A DNA stretch of 64,000 nt from Paramecium tetraurelia (Eukaryota > Ciliophora > Oligohymenophorea > Peniculida > Parameciidae), in assembly GCF_000165425.1 (NCBI RefSeq), contig NW_001798976.1, positions 2,590 to 66,589 of the forward strand, given 5' to 3'. Shown here piece after piece: positions 23,987 to 35,648 of this stretch (position 1 is the first letter of the stretch; each line of letters starts with the position of its first letter). The notes beneath the pieces are model-generated. The model had not been told where the DNA came from. It saw nothing but the letters and a program-made list of their open reading frames with translations, and did no database searches. The position numbers and the translations under genes are program-made.

Positions 23987-24976
23987 ATGTTTGTCGAAAG
24001 TACAATTCACAAAGTAGATGCAGAAATGGAAGATTTATCAGTTATAATTAAATAAAAAATTTTAAATGAAATCGAGGAGGCTTCAAAAGTTTATGAAATA
24101 TCAAAAATTGACTCTGATTTAAGAACTACATTGAAGTAATAAGAATACTTATGCAGATTAAGTGAAAACCTAGAAATATCTATGTAATCATTTATTCATA
24201 ATTTTACTAGATTATTCAATTATGATTATCCAAAAAGCAATCCTAAGTATTTTGTTTAGCAAAAATTTGAAAAAACCCCTTCAATTAATGAAGACACTTG
24301 GCAGATTAATATATAAAATGAAAATACTGTATTGAATACTCTTTATGCAATTATTATTGAATTGTCACAGAACCCACTATGTCCTGACTTATAGATTTAG
24401 CAATAAATACATGAATCAACTTAAGAATTTCCTACATCTATGGCCTAAATTTTGGATAGTTAGGAAATGAGTATTTTGAATAAAATATCAGATGAACATC
24501 ATATGTATGGAAATCCATTATAAAATCTATTTGAAATAATGGAACAAAAGGCAAAGACAAATTTATCCTTATATAGTAATAATTTGATATAAAAAATATC
24601 TAGCAAAAGTTCAATAAATCTAGAGTGAAACTGAGGAACTCAAGAAGGATTTGAATATTATTTATAATAAATTTCAACAAGTCCAATAGGAAGCAAGAAT
24701 ATTAAATGCTTAATGTAATACTTTTCTGAATGTATATTGAAAACTATTCATTTTTAGAATTTTTCTTAATAAGAATTTAGAAGAATTTTGTCTGATAAAT
24801 TGAGCAAATTGGATTTAATCAAGGAATAATTCTAGGAGTTACCAATGAAGGATACATTTGATGAAAAAGAGAAACTTTATAACCAATTTTTAAATAATAG
24901 AATAGAATTTCATAAATGTAATTCTACGCTAATAATTTTGAAATAAAATATTAATGAATAGTCAAATATAATTTGA
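23987..24976 (+). CDS. Hypothetical coiled-coil protein
   Basis: ATG 23987 (MFVESTIHKVDAEMEDL) opens a hydrophilic helical protein. It runs about 190 codons before a 28-nt intron and continues TKVQQIQSETEELKKDL. A second, 26-nt intron lies near 24735, after which FSQQEFRRILSDKLSKLD extends to TGA 24974-24976. Both introns restore the heptad-like frame, which supports the model. About 310 residues rich in E, K, Q and N. No domain is recognised; a structural or cytoskeletal role is possible. Confidence 0.6.
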
Positions 24977-25074
24977 TTTTCCTTTAAAATAATTCCAATT
25001 TATGTTAAATCTATACATATAAATTAAAAAATGATATAAAATAATGAAAATATATATTAATTTATGTTATACAT

Positions 25075-26129
25075 TCATTATTATATTGATTATTGATTTT
25101 TCTCATATCTAATTAATACCTTTCCTTCACTCATGTTTTTCTTATAATACTCTAAGCCCTCCTTAAATTCAGAAACATCAACTGTTTTAGCCACAATAGT
25201 TTTAAGATTAGTTTTTAGTAATCCTTTTAATTATTTCAACAATAAGGCCTAACTAATAATGTTTTTTGTTTTTAGATATGATGTTAACCAAAACCCAACT
25301 ACTTTTTTGTCTTTGAAAATCAGATCCATAATGGAGACATTTCCAACAGGTTTCAAACTCAATCCTCCATAGACATAACAAGTTGAATGGTTGGGCATTG
25401 CTTCAAGAATCTAACCAGTTAATTCTCCTCCCAAGGCATCAAAGAAGACAGTTGCTCTAATTTCATAATGTAGAATGAATACCTTAAAGTCTAAGTAACA
25501 TTTTTTAACTTTTCTATGAAATCAGCATCTGATTAATTTAATATGATATCTGCTCCTTCTTTTTTTAACATGTCTACTTAAGCATCTCTTCTGATGATAT
25601 TAATAACTCTAACACCATTAGCTTGAAAGTGTCTGATCATCATTCTTCCTAATTAAGAAGCAGCTGCTGTGTGAACAACAGCTTGAGTCTTATGTTCTTT
25701 TGCTACTTCTAACATTGAAATCACAGTCAAAGGATTAACAAATGAGCAACAGGCCTCTTATAATGTGATATCATTATCTAATTCTAAGCAACCCAAAGCA
25801 TCTGCCACACTATATTCACCGTATGTTCCGAATTAAGATTGTGAATAGAAAGCCACTCTTTTTCCTACTAATCTCCATCCCATAATACCTCCACTAAATT
25901 ATTGCATTCAATTATACCCATTAGCAATAACAGTGCCAGAACCTTCGAATCCAGGAACACATGGAAATTATTTACCACTTGAATAAGCCCCATGCAAAAA
26001 GGCTATGTCTGAAGGATTGATTGGAGCAGAGTCTACCTTGATCAAAACTTAGCCTGATTAAGGTGTGGGAATTGGGATTTCCTTGACCACAGCTTCTTAA
26101 CCTGGGCCTTCCAAAACAACTGCACGCAT
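25075..26129 (-). CDS. Zinc-type alcohol dehydrogenase/quinone oxidoreductase-like (MDR) enzyme
   Basis: The minus-strand ATG at 26129 gives MRAVVLEGPGQEAVVKEIP, the typical start of medium-chain dehydrogenase/reductase proteins. Hallmarks follow in order: VLIKVDSAPINPSD, PCVPGFEGSGTVI, YGEYSVADA, the cofactor-binding region QAVVHTAAASQLGRMMI with HFQANGVRVINI, and SEGKVLIRYEK at the end. A 26-nt intron lies at 25457-25482. The stop is TGA 25077-25075; about 340 residues. No structural zinc cluster is visible, so a zinc-independent NAD(P)H-dependent quinone or enone reductase is the best guess. The substrate cannot be read from sequence. Confidence 0.85.
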
Positions 26130-26378
26130 CTGAGTTTACATATTGATATTAAAATATATATGGATTTTTAAACATAATTATTCCTCTTATATAATTTCTA
26201 AAATTCTTATTTCTGAGAAATATAATTATAATTAATACCCTATTTAGATTGAGATTTCATCATATTATCAATATATATATATAAGAATAAAATAATTTCA
26301 TACAGGTTTGTAATGTTTTAATATAGTGTGTATATTGGATTAGTATGTTTTTTGTGTGATTTGGATTATTGTTTTTTG

Positions 26379-26709
26379 TATAAATATAATATATAATTTA
26401 TGGAATTATGATAAATATTATTTTATTTTTATTTTTTATNNNNNNNNNNNNNNNNNNNNNNNNNNNNNNNNNNNNNNNNNNNNNNNNNNNNNNNNNNNNN
26501 NNNNNNNNNNNNNNNNNNNNNNNNNNNNNNNNNNNNNNNNNNNNNNNNNNNNNNNNNNNNNNNNNNNNNNNNNNNNNNNNNNNNNNNNNTCTTTTAATAT
26601 GCTCTCTATGTTCCATTACTATCTTTGTTCTCTCATGTCCTTTAATCTTTTTTCTATAAATATAATATAGCATTGATACCATGAGACTCAATATTATTTT
26701 ATTTTTATT
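26379..26709 (+). repeat. Direct repeat pair flanking the second assembly gap
   Basis: Two 55-bp blocks at 26379-26433 and 26655-26709 share an identical first 15 nt (TATAAATATAATATA) and an identical last 20 nt (AATATTATTTTATTTTTATT). These are separated by 20 nt in both copies but differ in that middle part. The offset is 276 bp and the N-run lies between them. The right copy is inside the 3' coding part of the EF-hand gene. Either a small tandem duplication or overlapping contig ends could explain it. Confidence 0.6.
26440..26589. other. Assembly gap of 150 N
   Basis: A second run of exactly 150 N, between the oxidoreductase gene (starts 26129, minus) and the 3' end of the EF-hand gene (26633). 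The visible bases on either side (26130-26439 and 26590-26632) are A+T rich with the repeat described separately and no other supported gene. Confidence 0.95.
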
Positions 26710-28055
26710 GATTCTACTATGTATCCTCTTTTTCCTTTTTAGCTTCTTTTTTCTCTTCAAATTTTTCTAATTTAGGAACTCTCTTTGCTTGATTACCAAC
26801 TTACACAACCTCCATTTTGCCAGGATAACGAACTTAGCCTTTATGTTCTTGTAAGTATTATTTGGACAATCTAAATATTGTAGATATAAGATACTTATCT
26901 TTATAATTATTTCTTAATTAGGCATGTATTTCCTTTCTAAACAATTCAAACTATCCAACCTACTCTTCTTTTTTGGTATCTTCCTTTTTTGGTTCTTCTC
27001 TTTTAGGCTCTTATTTAAAGATTTATTGATTTTCATCAAGAATTTTATTATCAATTTCTTGTATTTGAAACTCTTTTTCTCCTTAATCTGTCATCAAAAC
27101 ATCGTATAATAAAAGTTAACCAGGAAGAAAGGTTTCAAATAACATTTTGTTTTATTTAAGAGAATCTAGAAACTTCTTGCCTTCAATCAAACCTAGTTCA
27201 TCATTTTTAATTTCAATCTGTTTATCCATTTTAATAGTAGCCCATGAAAACTTTCTCATAGCTCTTTTGAAAGCCAATTCATTTTATAATGCTTATGAAT
27301 CACTAGTTATAAGAGAAGTTTCCCTTGTAAAATTCTTTTCTATTCTTTTAATCATTTATTGAATATCATCAATAGATAGACATCCATCTTCATCAACATC
27401 ACTTAAATCAAATATCAATTCCAATTTCTTCTCTAATTCCATTCTTGCTAATACTCCAAGAGATAGTACTAAATCTTAGATTTCAATTTTATCATCAAAT
27501 TCCAATTAAAATCCTGAAATAATTATTGATAGTACTTTCAAATAGCTTTTCAAACAATGTTTCGAATTTCTTTCCAACCCAAATTTCAAAATATGTTTTC
27601 TCCTACTAAGATTTCTCTTATTATGCTTTTTCAAATATTGGTTAAACATTATTTGATCTAAACCATCTTTCAAACAAACTATCCAATGCAGAAATCTTCA
27701 TCTTTTTTTTATCTGAATTATAATTAGTTCCAAACCATTTAAGAAATTATTAATCATAATTCTACTTAAACCAATTTTCAAAGGCTTAATCTGGTGGTTG
27801 ATGTTTTTCTGATTAATTATCTCGTCTCTAAGCAGGTTCTCTAACCAATTGTGTATCTGGATCAAATCTATATGATTCTGCGCATGATCTCTCAACGATG
27901 GCTTCAAAATCATTCTTCATTTTATTCTAATATCTTGTGAATTCTTCAGGAGCCAAAATCAAAAAGAATTAAGAGGATATATAACTGTATTCTCTACTTT
28001 TGACGTGTAATTTCAGTTATTTTAACATTTCTTTAGTGAAGTTAGATTTGGTCAT
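26633..28055 (-). CDS. EF-hand calcium-binding protein
   Basis: The minus-strand ATG at 28055 (MTKSNFTKEMLKQLKLH) starts a 440-odd-residue hydrophilic protein. A 22-nt intron near 27512-27533 joins the N-terminal helical half (FERWFRSNNVQPIFEKA, IWVGKKFETLFEKLF) to FQLEFDDKIEIQDLVLSL. A canonical EF-hand loop follows: FDLSDVDEDGCLSIDDI, with Asp at positions 1, 3 and 5, Gly at 6 and Asp at 12. The C-terminal third is K/E-rich (KREEPKKEDTKKEE) and ends with LRNNYKDKYLI, RYPGKMEVVQVGN and TGA 26635-26633. The single clear EF-hand and charged tail suggest a calcium-regulated cytoskeletal or ciliary protein; partners are unknown. It is divergent from the ELMO gene, with 163 bp between starts. Confidence 0.75.
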
Positions 28056-28218
28056 TTTACCTTCTGATAAGTTACCTGATTCTCTGAATTCCTAATTTTG
28101 TGTATTAATCATACCTTCCATATCTTTTTGATGAATACGTCCGATAAGAGTTTTTAAAATACTTCGCAAACTGCTGGATTAAGTGGTTCCTTAACTTATT
28201 AATTCATTATTTATTAAA

Positions 28219-29483
28219 ATGATTGCCAATTAAAGAGCCATTTAAAAAAAGAGAAATATCCATAATATTATTGATAATGATGATGAAATAGGAGAGGTAG
28301 CAGAGTGGGCTGGAGTTTCAGCTGCTTAGGCAAAAGATGATGATGATTTCGATTTTGACAATAAATAAGTCTTCTAATAATCAAACGACCATATCGAATA
28401 AGCCAGATAAAAAATCAATTAGAAATTAAATAAGAAAGGAACTAATGTAAATTAAAGAAATGGACCTTTAGTCAATAATCTCAAAGACAAGGCTAAAAGT
28501 TTAGCATTATAGAATAATCAAAGCAATGAAGCCCCAATTTAACAACAATGTTAGTCTAGTGATGATGAAAATGAGAAACCTAGGGTTGATAAAGGTGAAG
28601 AGAGTCCAGATAAAAAGGTTTTTAGATTGTCAGAGAGAAGCATTGGCAAAATAGAAGAAGAATTCGAATAAGCCAATAAAGTGAGAATGATGGATTTAGA
28701 AAAGAAGAAAAATGAAGTGAAACAAATAAGTTTCATTGAGGTTTGGGATTAAATGAAGGGTTCTTAAGATATCCGAGACCAGATTGAATTTATCTAAAAA
28801 AAGACATCATTTTTAGATAAACTATTTGGATGTTTCAGTATCCATTTGAAAAGTAGTAGACTAATTTAAGAAAAAAATCAAGTACTATAATTCTAAACAA
28901 GGTTTGCTTAATGTCGTAATTGTAATTCGATGATAATAACGAGTCTCATTTTAGAATTCTTTACACAATCTATTGCCAACTCATGACTACTGACTATTGT
29001 CTTAGATATGGTTCTCATTGGGAAATGATTGGATTTTAAGGCACTGATCCAGCCACAGATCTTAGAGGAGCTGGTATCCTTGGATTGCTACAAATACTTG
29101 CGTTCATATCAGAATATAAAATATATTTCAAGTAAACTCTGAAGATCTTTCAAGATATCAACATCCCATTCAGCATTACTCTAATCAACATTACAACCTT
29201 TGTATTAGTTAGTCTCAAAGACAATAAATTAAATTAACTAATAAATTAAGAAGATTCTGTTATCAGTGTTATAAATAAACTCTACTTTGCTGGGTTCCAT
29301 TTATTAACCAAAATTCTTAAGAAGTATGTATTATGATATAATTATTAAAGAGAATAAATAACGTTCCATACGATAGGTGTTCATTTGACACATATAAGAA
29401 AGTAAATACATGAACAACCACAGAAACTGATCAGAGAATTTCATTCAGATATTCAAAGATTTTATAAAATTAATAACGTCTGA
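28219..29483 (+). CDS. ELMO/CED-12 domain protein
   Basis: ATG 28219 starts an acidic, glutamine-rich N-terminal region (DDEIGEVAEWAGVSAAQ, SSDDENEKPRVD) of about 200 residues. A 20-nt intron near 28887-28906 connects EKNQ to VCLMSQLQFDDNNESHFRIL, the start of an ELMO domain. The family signature HWEMIGFQGTDPATDLRGAG is complete and is followed by the helices LGLLQILAFISEY and FPFSITLINITTFVL-like segments. A 27-nt intron near 29325 leads to the end at TGA 29481-29483. ELMO-domain proteins act with Arf/Rac-type GTPases, as scaffolds or GAPs for phagocytosis and vesicle traffic; in ciliates phagocytosis is constant. The arginine in DLRGAG corresponds to the residue needed for ELMOD GAP activity. 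About 400 residues. Confidence 0.85.
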
Positions 29484-29541
29484 CTGATTTATCTATAATC
29501 ATTCATTTTTAAAACACTATTGTTATATGTTCTATATTTAT

Positions 29542-31647
29542 TCATTTTCTAAAAGCAATACAATAAGCTTTGCTTGCAAGATCATAAAATTTCTAAGCAT
29601 CTTCATCAATAGAGATTACTTTAAATCCTATTTGAATCTATAATCCAAATGGATGTTGATCTTGAAGTTTCTTTTTTTTCAAAATAAACTCCAAAATTGC
29701 AACCACTTAATTATCTTAGATTATTGGACCTGCAAACACAGGTAATATTGAGGATATGTCAATATTCTCATCAAAATTTTAATGTTTTGTAATCGAAGTG
29801 AGAATCTAAGGTCTTTGTGATTTGTACACTTAGTATGCACATCCTGATCTTATATCATAATATTATCCCTTCTTCTTGAATTTATTATTCTCAACATGTA
29901 TTAAATTAGTTTAAGCTATTTAGAATATGCTATAAGCAGAGTCTTAGATCCTCATCTCAAAATCATCAAAATTTGTAGACTGACATAACTTGATAAATGA
30001 AGAGTAAAATAGATCTTGATATTTTAATTCCTTATACAATGCATCATAACTAAGTATGCTTGTTATAACTGACTTGCTTAGCATATTTACTAATAATCCA
30101 TAGTATTAAATATCTATTATCATGTCATCATTAATATTTTAAATCTATGATAAATAACAAATAATTATACTTCTAATAAACCACATGGTTTCTTTGTATT
30201 CATCATGATCGGTAATAACAAAAAATTTTTACCATAGATTTTCGATCCTTCAGTTATGTAGAGAAGCTATTATTCTTTGGAGGGACTCTTTATTCCAAAA
30301 TTCTCAAAAACAATTTTCTAGAATACACCTTCTGTCAACAATGCTACTTATTATTAACCATTGGGATCATGAGTGTAAGCCTTACATGTCATGCCATCTA
30401 TAATCCATAGACGAACAGTTTCGGTTTGAAATATCATTTTGAATCCTTTACTAACGTGTATTTAGAAATCTTTGATATTTCTATAACTTATTAAAGTAAT
30501 GAATTCATTCATAATCTAATTAATCTTTTCACTAAATTCTCTTTAACTTATAAATTAGTCTTTATAAATGAAATAATTACTTGCAATTAAATTGATTAAG
30601 TCTTTTCTTTATTGCATATTCTCTAATTAAATAACTTAATTTGTGAATACATCAGCTCCATGTTCAATCAAATCTATCAAGAAATCATTTTATTCAGATG
30701 TCAATTAGCTTAATCTGAATTCTAAACTCTAGGGTAGTTAATTTGGATCAAAAACATAATTGTTCACAAAGTTATCCTCGATTACTATATTATCTGATTT
30801 AGCTCCTACTCGTTTAGTTTTTAAATTATCCAACTTTTTGGATAATCTGTTGTTTTGTTAAATCAACTTCTGGTTCAATTCTTTTAATCTCTCAATTTCC
30901 TTTTCTCTTTTAATTACATTACGCTTTAATTGTTCATTATCTTTAACTAATTCAGATAATGTCATTCTCAATTCATCCTGATGGGTAGATAAATTCTTTT
31001 CTAAAATCATCTCTATTCTCTTTTCCAGACTTCGAACCTTTTTATAGTATTCTTCACAAAGTTATTTCTAATAAAGATAATCTCTCTGTAACTTCTATTA
31101 TTCGATTTAAGTCAAATGTAATTTCTTAGATTAATCTATATTATCTTATTTAAAATGATTCTAAACCATATGAAATTAATTGTACTTATTGTTCTTTGAG
31201 TTATTGAATGATTTATTTTTATGAAATGGTTTCAAGAGTACTCTTTATTTAATATACTTATTTTTTTGGTTCAACTCAATTTCATTTTTGGAAGCTTATT
31301 GCAATGTTACTGCCATTTACTATAGACTTTGTAGTATTTTACCAACCTCAAAAGATTGATTAGATTTAAGAGATTCAGCCAATTAATCGATCCAATGCAG
31401 TCTTTATTCCAGAATCTATCTTTACTATGGACATTACCATATTTGTGTCTTAACTAGAGTCTAATCTTCTAGATAGATTGTTTGTGGTTGTTCTTTCATC
31501 TGGTTAGGTTTTGGTGAATTTTTAAACTGAAAAATCACACTACTTTTTTGGTGTACATTAGGGTTGGTTTATTTTGTTTAACTTAATTTTAGGTCCTTTG
31601 AATAATTTTAACATCTTACTCTCTAGAAAATAGGTATTAGAACTCAT
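29542..31647 (-). CDS. Coiled-coil protein with GAF-like domains
   Basis: The minus-strand ATG at 31647 (MSSNTYFLESKMLKLFKG) begins a basic, low-complexity leader. A long coiled coil (LSELVKDNEQLKRNV, EKEIERLKELNQKL) follows. The C-terminal half contains two GAF-like segments. In the first, LRLWIIDG-like strands read VRLWIIDGMTCKAY, then LLTEGVFQKIVFENFG and NFLLLPIMMNTKKPCGLLEV. In the second are CAYQVYKSQRPQIL and SILPVFAGPIIQDNQVVAIL. It ends at TGA 29544-29542; about 690 residues with short introns. GAF folds bind cyclic nucleotides or other small molecules; no catalytic domain is attached, so a sensor or scaffold is likely. The C-terminal splice sites are inferred. Confidence 0.65.
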
Positions 31648-31686
31648 TTATTATAATTATATATATATATATTGTTGTTATTATTA

Positions 31687-31974
31687 TCATTCTTCAACGA
31701 TCTAGTTTTTCTGTTTTTCCATAGTTTCTAAATATTCTTTTCTTAAGTCGTAAAGCAAAGAGTTTGCTTATTGATAATGTTGAGTCACTTTGTTCTGTTC
31801 AATAAGATTTTATTATGATTGTCTAATATCTGATTGATTATTACTATTGTTATTTTGCAATTAAACCTTTCTATGATTCCCATCTCTTAATGACATAATT
31901 TTAAACTAAGGAATTAAATTCTCTTCGTCATCCGATTATCTTAATTACAAATTTTGAGTTTCTTCTTCTTCCAT
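31687..31974 (-). CDS. Small hydrophilic Q/N/E-rich protein
   Basis: A 95-residue minus-strand frame, ATG 31974 to TGA 31689-31687, without introns. It begins MEEEETQNLQLRQSDDEEN and carries an N/Q run (VQLQNNNSNNQSD) followed by an amphipathic helix (SLLYDLRKEYLETMEKQK). It lies only 39 bp from the start of the GAF gene and its ATG is 63 bp from the divergent ATG at 32037, a spacing typical of real genes here. Function is unknown. Confidence 0.55.
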
Positions 31975-32036
31975 GATATTTTAATTTTATAAATAAATTA
32001 ATCAAGTCGAATTTTTGGCAACACACAAATAAAAAT

Positions 32037-33833
32037 ATGTTTTTGTTATTATTAATTGCTCAAATCAAAGCAATAATTCCAACCACATATTAATAAGCTT
32101 TAGCAGCTATACAAGACGATCCAGATCATTTATCTTTGATGATGTTTATCAAACAAGACTCAGAAGATTCAAACAAAGCCTTGTAGATCTTAGAATAGCA
32201 TTCCACTACTATGTTGGATATATTAAATGTAAATATATCAATTTCAATAGATAAACAGATCTAAGTAATAGATTGTGATCAAATTACTAAAGAAGAATTA
32301 AATCACTTACCTGCTTGTTAATACAAGGAAAGTTTGCCTTTTGCTATGTATTTGATACCACCTGCTAATTCTGATCCAACCAAAGGTCCTATCTAACCGA
32401 TCTAAAAATTAATAACTAATTTCTCATTGTCAGCACTCAAGGAAGGATTCTTAGAAAATAGTCCCTAATTTTGGGAATTGATTAATGATGAACAATAATA
32501 TGAACAATTCTTAAGTGATAAGAGATTAAACAAAGTGCTAACTAGAATAGCAACTAAACCTATTTGGTGGTATGGTATTACTTAAAAGTTCAGAGAGAGA
32601 ATAGATGTAAAACAAACCTACTTATTTAGTTTGCTATTGTAAATCCCAGATTGTTGAGTCATGATCTTGTGATTCTGAAATTAATTAATGGTTAGTATGT
32701 TGAATAAACTTACAATGGTGCTAAATAATACGAAAGTTTAAGAGCGTATTTATCTGTCTTTGCAAGTGTATATTTTATTGGAATATTATAAGTCCTAAAG
32801 AATTATTAAGAGTTTGGATTCATCTAGAAATATTAATTCAACCTCAATAACAAATATCACTTCTGTCTAAAATATCAATTTTGATAATTAATGGGTCTTA
32901 CTTTCCATCAATAATCATTAAAGATTGAATAGTGTTATATAAGATATGAAGGGAATTTTTAGTGTTTACAATCTAATTGATAATTCTAATTCAAAGTAAT
33001 TGTTAATTTATCCTTTTTCATCCAAAAAGAATCCCATGTAGGTAGGTAATTAAAACACATTACAAATATGTGAAGAAATGATTGACTTTTTGAAATACAA
33101 TGTCAATACTGATTCCATACAATTGTTGTCTGATATTAATTCATTACTTACAACAAAACAAATTGTGAATGCTTGGTTTTTTAATAAAAATTATAATAAA
33201 TGCCATTAATTATGGGCATTGACATTTGCTAATAAATAAGAATACAAGAAAATTTTCACATTTCATATCATCTATGATCCAGATGATTAAATTAAAAAAT
33301 AATTTAATATTCCTAAAATACCTTTCATAACAAGTTTAGAAATCACTGAGGGCTAGATTGCTTAAATAGATTATACTGAAAGCTTCAATTATTAAAATAT
33401 TGAAGAATATATTGATAAATTATACTAAAGATATTAAGTTAAGAATAAGTAAAGTCAATAATACCCATAAAATAATAAAGAGTTTGAATTTCTTTGTACT
33501 CAAGAATCAGTAAAATGTATCATAACCATAATCGACAGGAATAATCAAGTTGATGAAGATGTCTTTATTAAATCCATGAAGACCATCAATAATAACAAAT
33601 AAATCTGGATTATTCTATATGAAGATTGTCAATAACTGTTCATTTAGAAATATAAATTGTAAGTTCCATCCTTGATTTTATATGATGCCAACAATTATAA
33701 ATATCAAATAATGAAGGAATAATTTAATTTTGTTAATATAGATAAATTCATTAAATCAAAGAAAAGGAATTGGAAAGAGTTGGATTATCAATTTTAAATA
33801 CAGAAATGTTAAATTAGAAAAGATGATTTATGA
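32037..33833 (+). CDS. Secreted/ER thioredoxin-fold-like protein lacking CxxC
   Basis: ATG 32037 gives a signal peptide (MFLLLLIAQIKAIIP). About 580 residues follow that read as serial thioredoxin-like units: strand-helix alternation with LSLMMFIKQDSEDSNKALQ, ACQYKESLPFAMYLIP, KIFTFHIIYDP and WIILYEDCQQLFIQKYKLQ then VPSLILYD. A 20-nt intron near 32640 is needed; a second splice near 32870 is unclear. No CxxC active site is seen, so it is probably redox-inactive, as in some ER chaperone-type or DNAJC16-like proteins. There is no KDEL at the C-terminus (ends QIRKDDL). The fold assignment is by pattern only. It lies 87 bp upstream of the third F-box/stalk copy. Confidence 0.5.
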
Positions 33834-33920
33834 TACAATATTAATATAAATAAATAGTATTTTAATGTATTTAGTCTGATTATATTAACATTATATTAAT
33901 TTTATTGAAAAATAATTTAA

Positions 33921-34748
33921 ATGTTACAAACACTTTCGACTGAGTTAAATAATATGCAGGCCAAAAGTAAATAATAAGTTCAGAGAATAGAGAATTTATA
34001 TATTGGTTTTTAAGAAATCTATCAACTATCAAATAATTTGAATAATCCAGGTTTAACTAAGCATGACATGCTAAGTTAGGTAAGACCAGAAGTTTTCAAT
34101 TAAATATTAATATTTTTAGATATTAAACAAATTTTACAATTTAGATTGGTAAGCAGTAGGGCAAAAGAAACAGTAAAGTTAATTCTTCCAAAATATATAG
34201 ATACTTTATAATCGTTAATAGCTGAATAATAAAATGACATATAAATCAAGTTCTAAAGTATATAACAAGCAGACAACGATCAAAATTAATAATAAGCTAT
34301 GTAAGCGGCGTTAGATGGATTAGCAAGAATTAATAAATCTCATATTGTTGAGCTGAAATCCTTTGCCAGACCACATGAATTAGTTGAAAAAGTTATTAAT
34401 CTAATTTGTTAGTTACTAGATCCATCATTTAAGGTACAAAAAGATAATTGGAAGGAATGCCAAAAATTCCTTAATCAATCAAATTTTATATCTTAAATTA
34501 TAAATTTAGACATTAGTATTTTAAGTGATAAGCAGTTATAATAACTCGAATAAGTGAATAGTATTTCAGAATAATAAGCAAGGGCAATATCTATAGTTGC
34601 AAATTCTATTCTTAATTATTTGAAAGCTGTATTAGAAGTAAGATAGACTAAAGTTTACATGACATAAAAAGCGATAAAAGAATTAAACAGCAAAATAAAG
34701 AAAGAGCAATAATTGGTTGATTAGTTAGAAAAGATCATTAATAAATGA
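33921..34748 (+). CDS. F-box-like / dynein-stalk-like protein, copy 3
   Basis: A third intact 275-codon frame (ATG 33921, TGA 34746-34748), 21 kb from the tandem pair and on the same strand. It aligns without gaps to copies 1 and 2. The F-box-like core (FNQILIFLDIKQILQFRL) is identical. The stalk resembles copy 2: ALDGLARINKSHIVELKSFA, RPHELVEKVINLI, DNWKECQKFLNQSNF, and the return helix IKELNSKIKKEQQL. Conservation of exact length and open frame in three copies argues that the protein is functional. A role in linking microtubules to ubiquitin ligase components is inference. Confidence 0.75.
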
Positions 34749-34818
34749 GAACCAGAAATTATAAAATAAAAAAAATTATTTTAACTTAGCATTAATTCAA
34801 GTCATTCCCATCCTCAAT

Positions 34819-35433
34819 TCACTCATTTTTAACAAAATAAATGCTATTATTATTATATTTGAATATTACTTGTAACTCTTTTTAATTTCTGTCGTTCCAA
34901 TAATAACACTTCTCAACTTTTTTTTATAAATTGCAAGAGGTGATATTGAATTTCCTTCTCACTTCTTCAAACATGTGTCTTTCTACTTGAGCATCTGATA
35001 ATTTCAAACTTTATTTAATTTCTTTTAACTTGATGCATCAGAATAATTTGGATTAAGATACTTATTATTGCTAATTCAGGATTTCAACTAATATATATCA
35101 AAGTACTTTCTCGTTATGTTATTAATTTTCCACAAATTCTCCTATTCTTTGATCTAGTTCAATTCAATTATAAGATTTGTAAAGTATAATTTGCTCAAGA
35201 AGGGGAAAATGTTTCCATATTTAGCACAATAAAATACTTAAGTTGATTTCTTATATCAGTGTATTTCTATATTCAGTATCTATTACCAAATTTTGGCATC
35301 TATATAATATTATTAGTAGCATTGTTATTAGCAAGAATGCCAACGTTTTGTTAACCTTGATAAGGTTTAAGATATAAAAACACAAAATTTGATCATTTAA
35401 TTAAATAATTAAAATGGCTTTAATCTTTATCAT
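34819..35433 (-). CDS. Small membrane protein frame containing two in-frame TGA codons
   Basis: The minus-strand frame from ATG 35433 (MIKIKAILIIQL) has a hydrophobic helix (TLAFLLITMLLIILY) and then a helical hydrophilic part (IELDQRIGEFVENQQHNEKV, LVEILNQQQQLKEI after a 33-nt intron, AQVERHMFEEVRRKF). It ends YYWNDRNQKELQ...FVKNE at TGA 34821-34819. Two TGA codons fall in this same frame (after LYKSYN and after NEKVL), and no GT...AG intron removes them. The frame looks coding on both sides. It may be a pseudogene, contain errors, or be read through. About 190 residues. Function is unknown; the plan, an N-terminal helix plus a coiled coil, is generic. Confidence 0.4.
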
Positions 35434-35648
35434 GATTTAAGTAGTTCTTTTTATTTATAAGAATTTAATAACTTTCTATCAATCTTAAACCAATATAAAA
35501 ATTAGTAATAATATAATTAAATGGTAGCAAAATTCTCCTATTTTATTATTATAATATGTAGATCGAAAAAATAATGCTATTAATTAAATAAAAGGGAAAG
35601 AAGAGCCTCAAAATGATGGATATTTTGATAATTTTCATGAAATCATAA

